From: Streptomyces toyocaensis
GTDB taxonomy: Bacteria > Actinomycetota > Actinomycetes > Streptomycetales > Streptomycetaceae
Reading direction: 5' to 3'
Length of the DNA: 64,000 nucleotides
NCBI RefSeq assembly: GCF_000725125.1
Contig: NZ_JFCB01000003.1
Span: forward strand, 124,001-188,000
How positions within the stretch are numbered: the stretch's first letter is position 1; the number at the start of each line of letters is the position of its first letter. Below are positions 38,579-47,111 of this stretch, in pieces. The notes under the pieces were generated by a model that made no database searches, was not told the origin of the DNA, and saw nothing but the letters and a program-made list of their open reading frames with translations. The translations under genes were made by a program, and so were the position numbers.

Positions 38579-41132
38579 CCTCCAGGTGCACGAGCCGGCC
38601 AGGCCCCGCGCCGGCGGGCGGCCCCCGCCCGCCGAGGACCGGTCCGGCCCGGACTCCCTGTTCAAGAACGCCTACTTCCTGATGCTCAGTACGGGCGTGT
38701 CGGCCGTTCTCGGGCTGGGGTTCTGGCTCGTCGCCGCCCGCTACTACTCCGAGGACGCGGTCGGACAGGGCTCCGCCGCCATCGCCGCGATGCGGCTGCT
38801 CGCCGGCATCACCGCGACCACGATGATCGGCGCCGTGGTCCGCTTCGTACCGCGCGCGGGCCGCGCGACCGGACGTCTGGTGTGGGGGGTGTACGGGGCG
38901 AGTTCGGTGGTGGTCGCCCTGGCCGCGGGCGTCTTCCTGCTCACCCTCGACCAGTGGGGCGCCTCCTACGAACCCCTCGGCACGCCGGCGGCCGGGGCGC
39001 TGTTCGTGGCGGCGTGCGTGGCGTGGGCGCTGCTCACGCTGCAGGACGGGGTGCTCACCGGGCTGCGCAAGGCCGAGTGGGTGCCGGCCGGCAACGCGGT
39101 GTTCTCCGTCGGGAAGCTCGCCCTGCTGGCCGTCTTCGCGAGCGCCCTGCCCGTGCTGGGCATCTTCGTGTCCTGGGCCGTGGCCATCGCGTTCTCCACG
39201 CTGCCGCTCGGCTGGCTGATCTTCCGCAGGCTCATCCCGCGACAGGCCGCCGCCGACCGGGGCATGGAGCCGCCCGGCCTGCGCGCCATGGGCCGCTTCC
39301 TGGCCGGGGACGCGCTCGGCGCGCTGTTCAGCCTGGCCATGATCAATCTGCTGCCCGTGATGGTCGCGGTCCGCTTCAGCGCCGCCGAGAACGGCTACTT
39401 CTACGTGGCGTACACCGTCGGCGGCACGATGGAGTTCATGGCCATCAACATGGCCTCCTCGCTCACCGCCCACGCCTCGCACGACCCGCGCCGGCTCGCC
39501 GACGGGGTGCGCGGGGCGCTGCGCCGGATGGCGCTGCTGCTGGTGCCGGTCGTCGCCGTGCTGGTCGCGTTCGCGCCCTGGATCCTCACGCCGTTCAGCG
39601 CGGACTACGCCGAGCAGGGCTCGACCGTGCTGCGGCTGCTCGCCCTCGGGGCGCTGCCCCGGGTGGTCGTGGAGCTGTACATCGGGGTACTGCGGGTGCA
39701 GGGCCGCACGGGTGTGCTCGCCGGGCTCCAGGGGGCGATGTGCGCGCTGGTGCTGGGCAGCGCTGCCGTGCTGTTCATCCCCGCGGGGATCGCGGGGGCC
39801 GGGTGGGCGGTGCTGATCAGTATGACGCTGATCGCAGTCGTCTCGGTGTTCGGGCTGCGTTCGGCGCTGCGCGAGCGGACCGGCGGGCCCGTGGAGCGGC
39901 CCTCCGACGACCCCGGCTACGGCACGCGCTGGGCCCGGCTGAACGCCACCACCGGGTACGGCACGGCCTGGGCGCGCCGGGCGGCGTACGAGGACCGGGA
40001 CGCGGAGGGGTCCGGCGAGGACACGGTCACCCTGTTCATCGGCCGCCCCGGGTACGAACGGGAGGCCCTGCGGGTGGACGCGCCGGCGTTCCTCGTGCGC
40101 CCGCCCGGTGCGGACACGGCGCACCCGTCCGCGGCCGGGCCTGACGAGGGGCGCGAGGATCGCTGGCGGCGCGAGGGCGTCGCACCGGAAGCCCCAAGGG
40201 CGGAAGCCCCAGGGGCGGAAGTACCGGAGACGGAAGTCCCGGAGGGGGAGGCCCGAGAGCCGGGAACACCCGCGCCGGAGCCGCTGGACGAGCCCCGTGA
40301 CGGGCACGCGCCCCGCGACCGCCGCCGCCCGCCCGGTGCTCCCGGCCCGGACGTCCCCCCGGCCACCCGGGAACACCGGCGAGGACCCGGGGAGGCCTCC
40401 GAGCCACCCCCCGCCCCGCCGCGACCGTCCAAGGACGCAGACGCAGACACGGACGCAGACACGGACGACAGGCGTCTGAGCGGCATCCTCTGGGCGCTGC
40501 TCGCACTCGCCACCCTCGGTTTCTGGGCGTCCGTGCGCGGACTGCCCCGGCTCGGCGGGTCCCTGGACGACGGGCTCACCGGGCGTGCGCTGCTGGAGGG
40601 ACTGCCGCTCACGGCGCTCGCGGCCGGGGGCGCGCTGATCCTCGTCCTCGTCGCCTCGGTGACCCTGCGCACGCGTCCCGACGGCCGGCTTACCGGCACC
40701 GCGCTGGCGTCCGTCCTGACCGCCCTGCACGCCGCACCCGTCGCGCTCGGCCGGCAACCGGAGCCGGTGGACGGGGCGTTGTACGCGCGGACGGCCGGTT
40801 TCCTCGCGGAGACGCTGGGCCTCGACGGGCCCGGTGCGCTGCTGCGCTGGGCGCCGCCGGTCTGCCAGTTGCTGTGCCTCGTACCACTGTCCTCGCTGCT
40901 CGCGGCCGTGGGCGGGCGCCTGTCCCGGCCGGGGCGCTGGGGGGTGCTGTATCTCGTCGCGGTGGGCGGCTGGGTGTGGCGGGACACCCTGGCGCCGGTG
41001 GCGCCGCCGTTGCTCGTCCTTCTCGTCGTCCTCCACACAGTCGTCGTACTCGTCCCGCACCTGCCGTCGCGCCGCGCCCTGCCGCCGAGGGCGCCGCACC
41101 GCGGTGGGCCGGACGGCCGTTCCAGGGACTGA
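38571..41132 (+). CDS. Polysaccharide flippase (Wzx/MurJ-like) with extra C-terminal membrane domain
   Basis: The 853-residue protein starts at GTG 38571, overlapping the DegT-like gene by eight bases. Residues about 30-455 have roughly twelve helices in the layout of polysaccharide exporters (FKNAYFLMLSTGVSAVLGLGFW, ISMTLIAVVSVFGLRSAL). A disordered linker of about 170 residues follows, rich in Glu, Pro, Arg and Asp, with repeats such as EAPRAEAPGAEVPETEVP and DADADTDADTDD. The last 200 residues form a second membrane domain that resembles the N-terminal helices of the next gene's product. The fusion suggests that flipping and glycosylation are linked. Confidence 0.78.
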   Translation: MTDLQVHEPARPRAGGRPPPAEDRSGPDSLFKNAYFLMLSTGVSAVLGLGFWLVAARYYSEDAVGQGSAAIAAMRLLAGITATTMIGAVVRFVPRAGRATGRLVWGVYGASSVVVALAAGVFLLTLDQWGASYEPLGTPAAGALFVAACVAWALLTLQDGVLTGLRKAEWVPAGNAVFSVGKLALLAVFASALPVLGIFVSWAVAIAFSTLPLGWLIFRRLIPRQAAADRGMEPPGLRAMGRFLAGDALGALFSLAMINLLPVMVAVRFSAAENGYFYVAYTVGGTMEFMAINMASSLTAHASHDPRRLADGVRGALRRMALLLVPVVAVLVAFAPWILTPFSADYAEQGSTVLRLLALGALPRVVVELYIGVLRVQGRTGVLAGLQGAMCALVLGSAAVLFIPAGIAGAGWAVLISMTLIAVVSVFGLRSALRERTGGPVERPSDDPGYGTRWARLNATTGYGTAWARRAAYEDRDAEGSGEDTVTLFIGRPGYEREALRVDAPAFLVRPPGADTAHPSAAGPDEGREDRWRREGVAPEAPRAEAPGAEVPETEVPEGEAREPGTPAPEPLDEPRDGHAPRDRRRPPGAPGPDVPPATREHRRGPGEASEPPPAPPRPSKDADADTDADTDDRRLSGILWALLALATLGFWASVRGLPRLGGSLDDGLTGRALLEGLPLTALAAGGALILVLVASVTLRTRPDGRLTGTALASVLTALHAAPVALGRQPEPVDGALYARTAGFLAETLGLDGPGALLRWAPPVCQLLCLVPLSSLLAAVGGRLSRPGRWGVLYLVAVGGWVWRDTLAPVAPPLLVLLVVLHTVVVLVPHLPSRRALPPRAPHRGGPDGRSRD

Positions 41133-41169
41133 TCACGCTTCGAAGCCGAACCGCCAGGGGGGAACCACC

Positions 41170-43203
41170 GTGCGTCCGCCAACCACTCCGCGCGAGAGAT
41201 CCGCGCCCGAACCGGCGCCGGAGAGCACCCCGGCGCCGGCCACCCACGGCGAAGCGGCACCGGACCGCGCGTCCGGGCCGCGGGCCCCGTCCTCCTCGGA
41301 GCCGTCGAGTCCCGCCCACGAGCCCGTGACGGACCTCTCCGACCTGCCGCCCGTCCGGCCCGGCCGGCACGGTCCCGCCGCGCTCCTGCCCGGCCTGCCG
41401 CTGCTCACCGCGCTCGCCCTGTGGGTGTACGCGGTGCGGCACACGGATGTGTCGCGGCTCGACGACTTCGGTCTCGTCACCGCCCTCCACCCTGCCTTCT
41501 GGGCCGGCCTGGCCGTGCTCACCGCCGGCTTCTGGGTCACGGTCCGCGATCCTCGGCGGCCGGGCGGCTGGGCGGCGGCGTACGTGCTCGGGCTGCTGGT
41601 GATGGAGCGGGCCACCCAGGCCGTGCTCTACCCCACCCCGCTGTACGCCTGGGCGTGGAAGCACGACGGTGTCGTCGACCACCTGCTGACAGCCGGCGGA
41701 CTGCAGACCGCCGACCAGGTCGGCGACATGGCCGTCTACGACCAGTGGCCCGGCTTCTTCGCCGCCCAGGCGGCGCTGGTGCGACTGCTGGGCGTGGAGT
41801 CCACGGCCATGTACATGGCCTGGTGGCCGCTGGTGTCCAGCCTGTTGCTGCTCCTCCCGCTGCTGCTGGTCTACCGCACCTTCACCGAGGACCGGCGACT
41901 CGTCTGGACCGGCGTCTGGCTCTTCTACGTCGCCAACTGGGTGGGCCAGGACTACTTCTCCCCCCAGTCCGTGGCCTTCGCGCTGCACCTCGGTGTGCTG
42001 GCCGTCGTCCTGCGCCGGTACGGCCGGTCCGGCGGGGCGGGCGGGCGGCAGGGGCAGGCCGTCTGGACGGTCGTGCTCAGCGCGCTGGTCGTGGCGATCG
42101 TCATCTCGCACCAGCTCACACCGGCCATGCTGGCCGTCTCCCTGCTCGCCCTGTGCCTGGCCCGCCGCTACCGCGGCTGGATCCCGCCGGTCACCACCGC
42201 CGTGATCTTCCTGGCCTGGTGCCTGACGGCCGCGCTGCCGTTCCTCTCCGCGGCGTTGCCGGACATGGTCCGGTCCGTGGGCGATATCGGCGGCAACGTC
42301 GCCACCGGATACGGCGCCACCCCGACCGGTACCGGAGCGGTGGCGACCTCCTGGGCGGCACGGCTGCTGTCGGGCGCGGTGCTGCTGCTGGCGGTCGCCG
42401 GGGTGTGGCGGCAGCGGGTGCTGCGGCACCGGGCGATGCCGCTGCTGCTGATCACGGCGGCCCCGCTGCCGATGTTCGTGGCCGGCAGCTACGGGAGCGA
42501 AATGATCTTCCGGGTGCTGATGTTCATGCTGCCCGGCGCCGCCTTCTTCGCCGCCGCCGCACTGCTGCCCCGGGTGCGCACCCTCGGTGCCGAGGCCGGG
42601 GACGGCACCCGCACCCCGGCACCCGCGCGGGGCGGCCTGAGGCGCGGCGCCGGCACGGGGGGCCCGCTGCTCGTGCTTCTCGCCGTGACCCTGGCCTTCG
42701 TCCCGAGCTACTCGGGCAAGGACCGGATCAACTACTTCCCGCCGGAGGAGGTGGCCCTGGTCCAGCGGCTCTTCGACGAGGCGCCCGAGGGGTCGACGGT
42801 CGTCGCCGCCAACCGCAACTACCCGCTCGCGTACGCGTCGTACGGGACCGTCGGCCACTACTGGTTCCTGGAGGACGACCGGCGGCACGTCGACGAGATC
42901 GTGCGGCGCCCGGCCGCCACCCTCGCCCGCGACATGGCCGGGGTGGGGAGCCCCGGCCGGGCCTACTTCCTGCTCACCCGGGGGCAGTTCGCCAACTCGG
43001 AGATGAACGGGCAGCTCACCGGCGAGCAGCTGGACCGGATCCGGGAGTCCGTCGCCGCCTCGCCGCGGTTCCGGCTCGTGGCGGAGAACGGCGCGGGCGC
43101 GGTCTACGAACTGAGGCCCGAACGGCCGGGAGGCGCTCAGGGCACGGGAGGCGCTCAGGGCACGGAAGGCGCTCAGGGCACGGAAGGGGGTGCGGAGCGA
43201 TGA
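41170..43203 (+). CDS. Multi-helix membrane protein, GT-C glycosyltransferase-like
   Basis: This 677-residue protein starts at GTG 41170 after GGGGGGAACC. A disordered N-terminal tail of about 75 residues, rich in Pro, Ala and Ser, precedes about twelve helices. An early loop after the first helices has MAVYDQWPGFFAAQAALVRLLG, and a soluble C-terminal region has STVVAANRNYPLAYASY. This is the layout of lipid-phosphosugar-dependent GT-C enzymes. The C-terminus ends in three copies of GAQGT(G/E). The sugar donor is unknown. It overlaps the next gene by four bases. Confidence 0.65.
   Translation: MRPPTTPRERSAPEPAPESTPAPATHGEAAPDRASGPRAPSSSEPSSPAHEPVTDLSDLPPVRPGRHGPAALLPGLPLLTALALWVYAVRHTDVSRLDDFGLVTALHPAFWAGLAVLTAGFWVTVRDPRRPGGWAAAYVLGLLVMERATQAVLYPTPLYAWAWKHDGVVDHLLTAGGLQTADQVGDMAVYDQWPGFFAAQAALVRLLGVESTAMYMAWWPLVSSLLLLLPLLLVYRTFTEDRRLVWTGVWLFYVANWVGQDYFSPQSVAFALHLGVLAVVLRRYGRSGGAGGRQGQAVWTVVLSALVVAIVISHQLTPAMLAVSLLALCLARRYRGWIPPVTTAVIFLAWCLTAALPFLSAALPDMVRSVGDIGGNVATGYGATPTGTGAVATSWAARLLSGAVLLLAVAGVWRQRVLRHRAMPLLLITAAPLPMFVAGSYGSEMIFRVLMFMLPGAAFFAAAALLPRVRTLGAEAGDGTRTPAPARGGLRRGAGTGGPLLVLLAVTLAFVPSYSGKDRINYFPPEEVALVQRLFDEAPEGSTVVAANRNYPLAYASYGTVGHYWFLEDDRRHVDEIVRRPAATLARDMAGVGSPGRAYFLLTRGQFANSEMNGQLTGEQLDRIRESVAASPRFRLVAENGAGAVYELRPERPGGAQGTGGAQGTEGAQGTEGGAER
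43131..43184 (+). repeat. Three 18-base tandem repeats at the end of the GT-C-like gene
   Basis: AGGCGCTCAGGGCACGGR occurs three times head to tail. It encodes G-A-Q-G-T-G/E repeats in the cytosolic or extracytoplasmic tail just before the stop. The copies are nearly identical, so the number may vary between strains. Confidence 0.85.
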
Positions 43204-43640
43204 CGCCGCAGGACCTCGTGGTGCGGATGCTCCCGCCGTTCGGCGGCTGGCTGGCCCTGGCCGCCCTCGCCCTGCCCGGCGGATCACCGCTGCGCGGAGC
43301 GGCGGTCGCCGTGTTCCTGGCGGCCGGCCCCGGCGCGGCACTGGTCGGCCTCTGCGGACCGGCACTGCGCGCACGGCCCGCACAAGGGCCCGTGGAGTCG
43401 CACGGCGCCGCCTTCGCCCGCCGCTCCGACCTGCTGGAACGGATCATGCTGGCCGTGTTCCTCAGCGTCGGCGCGGTGATGACCGTCGCCACCGTGCTGA
43501 TCGCCACCCACACCTTCAGCGCGCAGCGGGTGCTGCTCGTCCTGACCCTGCTGACCACGCTCGCCGCGTTCTGCCCGCGGCTGCGCTCCTCACCGCCCGC
43601 GCGGGGGACTTCGACGACACGGAAGGGTTCCGCTCTGTGA
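43200..43640 (+). CDS. Small membrane protein of the glycan locus
   Basis: This 146-residue protein has three or four helices: WLALAALALPGG, GAAVAVFLAAGPGAALVGLCGP, and IMLAVFLSVGAVMTVATVLIA followed by VLLVLTLLTTLAAFC. I do not recognise the family. It overlaps both neighbours by four bases (ATGA at 43200 and GTGA at 43637), so it is probably made with the GT-C-like protein and the hydrolase. It may be an accessory subunit of the glycan machinery. Confidence 0.7.
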   Translation: MTPQDLVVRMLPPFGGWLALAALALPGGSPLRGAAVAVFLAAGPGAALVGLCGPALRARPAQGPVESHGAAFARRSDLLERIMLAVFLSVGAVMTVATVLIATHTFSAQRVLLVLTLLTTLAAFCPRLRSSPPARGTSTTRKGSAL

Positions 43641-44794
43641 GGTTCGTCCGTCCCTTTCGCCGCGACGGCGCCCCGCCCGCACCCGACGCCCGGCACCGCG
43701 GGCTCCGGGTGCCACGCGCGCGCGGGCCGGTGTCGCGGCGCCGCAGGCTGCTGCTGACGTCCGCCACGGTCGTCGGCGCGGTCCTCGTCGCCGTACTCGC
43801 CCTGACGAACGCGTCCGGGCCCCCGGGCTCCGGACCGGGCCCCTCCGCGACGGGCGGGGAATGCCGGCCCACCGACCTCCTCGAACCACCCTGCGGTGCC
43901 TGGTTCGGCGCGTTCGTGCCGCACGGCCGGGACGACCTGGAGGACCGGGTGCTGGCCTACGAGAAGCGCGTGGGCCGCAGGCTCGACATCGTCTACACGT
44001 ACCACGACATGTCGCTGCCCGAAGGTACCCGCAGGGAAGGGCAGTTGCTCACCCCCGAGGAGCAACGCGTGGGCGAGGACCGCATGCTGCTGCTGTCCTG
44101 GGAGAGCAAGTGGTGGGGCGGTACGGAGGGGCAGCAGCCGACGTGGAAGGAGATCGCCGCCGGTGAGCTGGACGAGTCCGTCATCGACGTCCAGGCCCGG
44201 CGGATCAAGGACTACGGCGAGCGCACCGGGAAGAAGGTGTTCCTCTCCTTCGACCTGGAGATGGACACCCGCACTCCGGACAACGGCACTCCCGCCGAGT
44301 ACGTGAAGGCGTACCGGCACATCCACGACCGGTTCGAGCGGCTGGGCGCCGACAACGTGGTGTGGACCTGGATCGTCACCGGGTACCTGAACCACGCCGG
44401 CCTGTTCGAGCGGATGTACCCGGGGGACGGGTACGTCGACTGGATCGGCTACAACCAGTACAACTACTACCGGTGCCACGAAACGGACTGGCTGACCTTC
44501 GCCCGGACCCAGCGGGCCACCCACGCGTGGATACGGAAGAACATCTCCGGCGACAAGCCGCTGATGCTCTCCGAGTTCGGCACGGCGGCCGACCCGTCCC
44601 GCCCCGAGCGGCAGGCCGAGTGGTACGCGCAGGTGCCGCGGGTGCTGAAGGACCTGGACGGCGTCAAGGCCGCCCTGCAGTGGAACCACCGGGACCCGGG
44701 GCCGCACTGCGACCTCGCCCTGGCCGACGACGCGGCGTGGAGGAGCCTGCGCGAGGCGGTGGCCGACCCGTACCTGAACCAGCCACTGGGGTGA
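43637..44794 (+). CDS. Membrane-anchored GH26-like glycoside hydrolase
   Basis: This 385-residue protein has a basic N-terminus and one helix (about 38-56, LLLTSATVVGAVLVAVLAL), so it is probably a membrane-anchored or secreted enzyme. The catalytic part recalls GH26 endo-mannanases: E208 in VFLSFDLEMDTR as a possible acid/base, GYVDWIGYNQYNYYRC, and E313 in PLMLSEFGTAAD as a possible nucleophile. It may trim or process the glycan made by this locus. GTG 43637 lies in the previous stop. Confidence 0.7.
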   Translation: MRFVRPFRRDGAPPAPDARHRGLRVPRARGPVSRRRRLLLTSATVVGAVLVAVLALTNASGPPGSGPGPSATGGECRPTDLLEPPCGAWFGAFVPHGRDDLEDRVLAYEKRVGRRLDIVYTYHDMSLPEGTRREGQLLTPEEQRVGEDRMLLLSWESKWWGGTEGQQPTWKEIAAGELDESVIDVQARRIKDYGERTGKKVFLSFDLEMDTRTPDNGTPAEYVKAYRHIHDRFERLGADNVVWTWIVTGYLNHAGLFERMYPGDGYVDWIGYNQYNYYRCHETDWLTFARTQRATHAWIRKNISGDKPLMLSEFGTAADPSRPERQAEWYAQVPRVLKDLDGVKAALQWNHRDPGPHCDLALADDAAWRSLREAVADPYLNQPLG

Positions 44795-44812
44795 GCCGCC
44801 GGGCGCCCCGGG

Positions 44813-44857
44813 CGCTCAGCCCGCTCAGCCCGCCCAGTCCGCCCAGTCCGCTCAGCC
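44813..44857. repeat. Five 9-base tandem repeats between convergent genes
   Basis: The units read CGCTCAGCC, CGCTCAGCC, CGCCCAGTC, CGCCCAGTC and CGCTCAGCC. They cover the short gap between the GH26-like gene and the deacetylase gene, and the minus-strand stop (44852-44854) lies in the last unit. The repeat may have shifted the end of the deacetylase. Confidence 0.8.
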
Positions 44858-45664
44858 CGCGAACTCCGGACCGCGGAGCATCGCCCGGCCGCGCCGGTAC
44901 CAGCGCCAGGCGATGGTCTGCGGGCCGTCCCGGTACGGGGCGATCCGCGCACCGCCGCCCGCCAGCCACGCCTCGACGTCGGCGAGGGTGTGGCCGCGGC
45001 GGACGATCAGGCGCGCGATGCGGTGGCGCTCGTCCCGGTCCGAGCTGAGCGCGTGCCGCACGGCGGTGGCCGTCTCGTAGCCGGCCCGGGCGGCCGCCGC
45101 CCGCACCCGCGGGCTGTTGTAGCCGTGCGGATAGGCGAGGTGGGGGACGGAGTGACCGAGGGTGTCCTCCAGCGCCGCTTTGGAGTCCCGCAGTTCGGCG
45201 CGCAGTCGCCGTGCGGTCAGCGTGTCGAGCTGGGCGTGGGTGACCGTGTGGCTGCCGATCTCCAGCCCGGCCTCCTCCAGACGCCGCGCCTCGTCCAGGG
45301 TCATCATCGGGGCGGTTGGCAGCAGACTGCGGCCGCCCGGGGTGATGGCGCCGGTGGTGAGGTAGGCGGTGGCGGGCAGCCCACGCCCGGCCAGGACGTC
45401 GGCGGTCGGGCCGGGCAGGTCGGCGAAGCCGTCGTCGAAGGTGAGCAGCACCGGCCGGGGCGGCAGCGGTGCCCGCCCCGCGAGACAGTCGGCGAGGGCG
45501 CTGATGGTGAGGGGCGTGCGGCCGCTGTCCACGACGGCGTCCAGATGGGCCGCGAAGTCCTTCGGCGTGACGGTGAACTCGGCGATCCACTCCGGCGGGT
45601 CGTCCATCACGGCGTGGTAGAGGAACACGGGAACGGCCGGGGTCGCCCCCGGCGCCGGACTCAT
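44852..45664 (-). CDS. Polysaccharide deacetylase (NodB/CE4 family)
   Basis: This 270-residue enzyme has the CE4 motifs: TFDDGF (75-80, metal and catalytic Asp) and the zinc pair H139/H143 in SHTVTH. LAYPHGYNS follows. There is no clear signal peptide; the N-terminal part PVFLYHAVMDDPPEWIAEF is typical of this family. The likely role is removing acetyl groups from a surface polysaccharide. ATG 45664 overlaps the GT2 stop by four bases, so the two genes form one unit. Confidence 0.88.
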   Translation of the reverse strand: MSPAPGATPAVPVFLYHAVMDDPPEWIAEFTVTPKDFAAHLDAVVDSGRTPLTISALADCLAGRAPLPPRPVLLTFDDGFADLPGPTADVLAGRGLPATAYLTTGAITPGGRSLLPTAPMMTLDEARRLEEAGLEIGSHTVTHAQLDTLTARRLRAELRDSKAALEDTLGHSVPHLAYPHGYNSPRVRAAAARAGYETATAVRHALSSDRDERHRIARLIVRRGHTLADVEAWLAGGGARIAPYRDGPQTIAWRWYRRGRAMLRGPEFAG

Positions 45665-47091
45665 CGCGTCCCCCTTCCCCCGCCGTTCCGCCACGCCCGC
45701 CGCGCCCGCAGATAACCGAGCGGCCCGTGGACCATCCCCGTGCGCTGCAACCGCGACAGCCGGTGCGGCCAGGGATGGGTGCGGGTGTCGTGCCCCCCGG
45801 GTGCGCCGCCACCCGCGCCGGTGGCGCGTGCGGCGGTCAGCGCGCGGGCGTGGGCGAGACCGCGCGGCAGCCGGGCGAGGAACGCCGGCAGCAGCGCGGG
45901 CCGGTTGACCAGGACCGCGGTGAGGTAGGCGGTGAGGCCGGCGCCGTAGCCGTACGCCTGGGTCTCCAGGTCGGCCCAGGTCCGCCGGTGGTGGTGCCAC
46001 ACCAGCGCGTACGGCGTGTAGTGCAGCCGGTGCCCCTCGGCGAGCACGCGCACGAACCCGTACAGGTCGTCGCCGCCCCGCGCCGGCGTCCCGGCACCGG
46101 TGGCCGGGTCGAAACCGCCGACGGCACGCAGCACCCGGGTACGGAAGGCCATGTTGGCGCCGGAGCCGAAGCGGCCCGCGGTGAAGGGGAACAGCGGCTC
46201 GTCGCGGGGCGGGTCCCAGGGGTCGTACGTCGTCGGGGTGAAGCCCTTCGCGAACCCGCCGTGGCTCTCCAGCAGGACCTGGGCCGGGGTGCGCAGCCGG
46301 GCCGGCAGGATCAGGCCGGTGGCGCAGCCGAGCCGGGGGTCGGCGGCGAACGGCGCGGTCAGTTCGGTGAGCCAGCGGGGATCGGCGATCACGTCGTCGT
46401 CGGTGAACGCGACCACCTCGCCCCGGGCCGCCGCGAGTCCCGTGTTGTGCGCGATCGCGAGCCCGGGGACCGGCTCGCACACGTACCGCACGCGCTCGCC
46501 GTACGCCCGTTCCACGAGGTCGCGCGTCCCGTCGGTCACGGGCGCGTTGTCGACGACGACGATCTCGAACCGCGGATGGTCCTGCGCGAGGAGCGAGTCC
46601 AGAGCCCGGGCGAGCTGCCCGGCCCGCTCCCGCGTGGCCACGACGACCGAGGTGTGGGGCGGCCCGGCGCCGTTCCCCGCGCCGTCCGGGGCCGGCGCCC
46701 GCACCGGCACGGCGGCCCCCCGGCCGGCCGCGGCGTCCCGGAGCCGCCCGCTGCCGCCGGCCGCCGACGCCGCGCCGGACGGCGGCCCGGGGAGTGTCCC
46801 CTCCGGCGTCTCCCGCGCCGCCGTCGTGAGCCCTCGCCGTGCCGCCCGTGTCAGTGCCGCCCGTGGGTCCGCTCCCTCCGGTACCCGCGTCAGCAGTGTG
46901 CCCACCGGCCGTCCCGCCCGTCTGACCAGGAGGAACACCTCGCCGTGGGTCACCGGTGGGCTGCCGGGGCCGGGACGGAGCACGGCCTCGTCCCCGCCCG
47001 GGTCCAGCTCCAGCTCGGCGACCTGCACCGCGCCGATGGCCCGGAAGCGCCGTATCTCCTCGCGCGTCCGCGCGCGTGCTCTGCCGGACAT
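45661..47091 (-). CDS. Family 2 glycosyltransferase
   Basis: This 476-residue protein has a GT2 catalytic domain from about residue 147: SVVVATRERAGQLARALDSLLAQDHP, the acidic motif TDDD (230-233), then GGFDPATGAGTPARGGDDLYGFVR. The first 145 residues form a separate Arg/Gly/Ala-rich part of unknown role with a beta-rich start (AVQVAELELDPG). No long C-terminal membrane block is evident. It transfers an unidentified sugar. ATG 47091 starts the protein; an earlier in-frame ATG at 47622 runs antisense through the GNAT gene. Confidence 0.85.
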   Translation of the reverse strand: MSGRARARTREEIRRFRAIGAVQVAELELDPGGDEAVLRPGPGSPPVTHGEVFLLVRRAGRPVGTLLTRVPEGADPRAALTRAARRGLTTAARETPEGTLPGPPSGAASAAGGSGRLRDAAAGRGAAVPVRAPAPDGAGNGAGPPHTSVVVATRERAGQLARALDSLLAQDHPRFEIVVVDNAPVTDGTRDLVERAYGERVRYVCEPVPGLAIAHNTGLAAARGEVVAFTDDDVIADPRWLTELTAPFAADPRLGCATGLILPARLRTPAQVLLESHGGFAKGFTPTTYDPWDPPRDEPLFPFTAGRFGSGANMAFRTRVLRAVGGFDPATGAGTPARGGDDLYGFVRVLAEGHRLHYTPYALVWHHHRRTWADLETQAYGYGAGLTAYLTAVLVNRPALLPAFLARLPRGLAHARALTAARATGAGGGAPGGHDTRTHPWPHRLSRLQRTGMVHGPLGYLRARRAWRNGGGRGTR

Positions 47092-47111
47092 ACGTCCCCC
47101 CTCCCTCCTCC

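Noticed and set aside
38391..43383. Two long minus-strand frames (about 900 residues each)
   Set aside because: They mirror the flippase and GT-C-like genes and have Arg/Pro/Gly-rich products without any motif.
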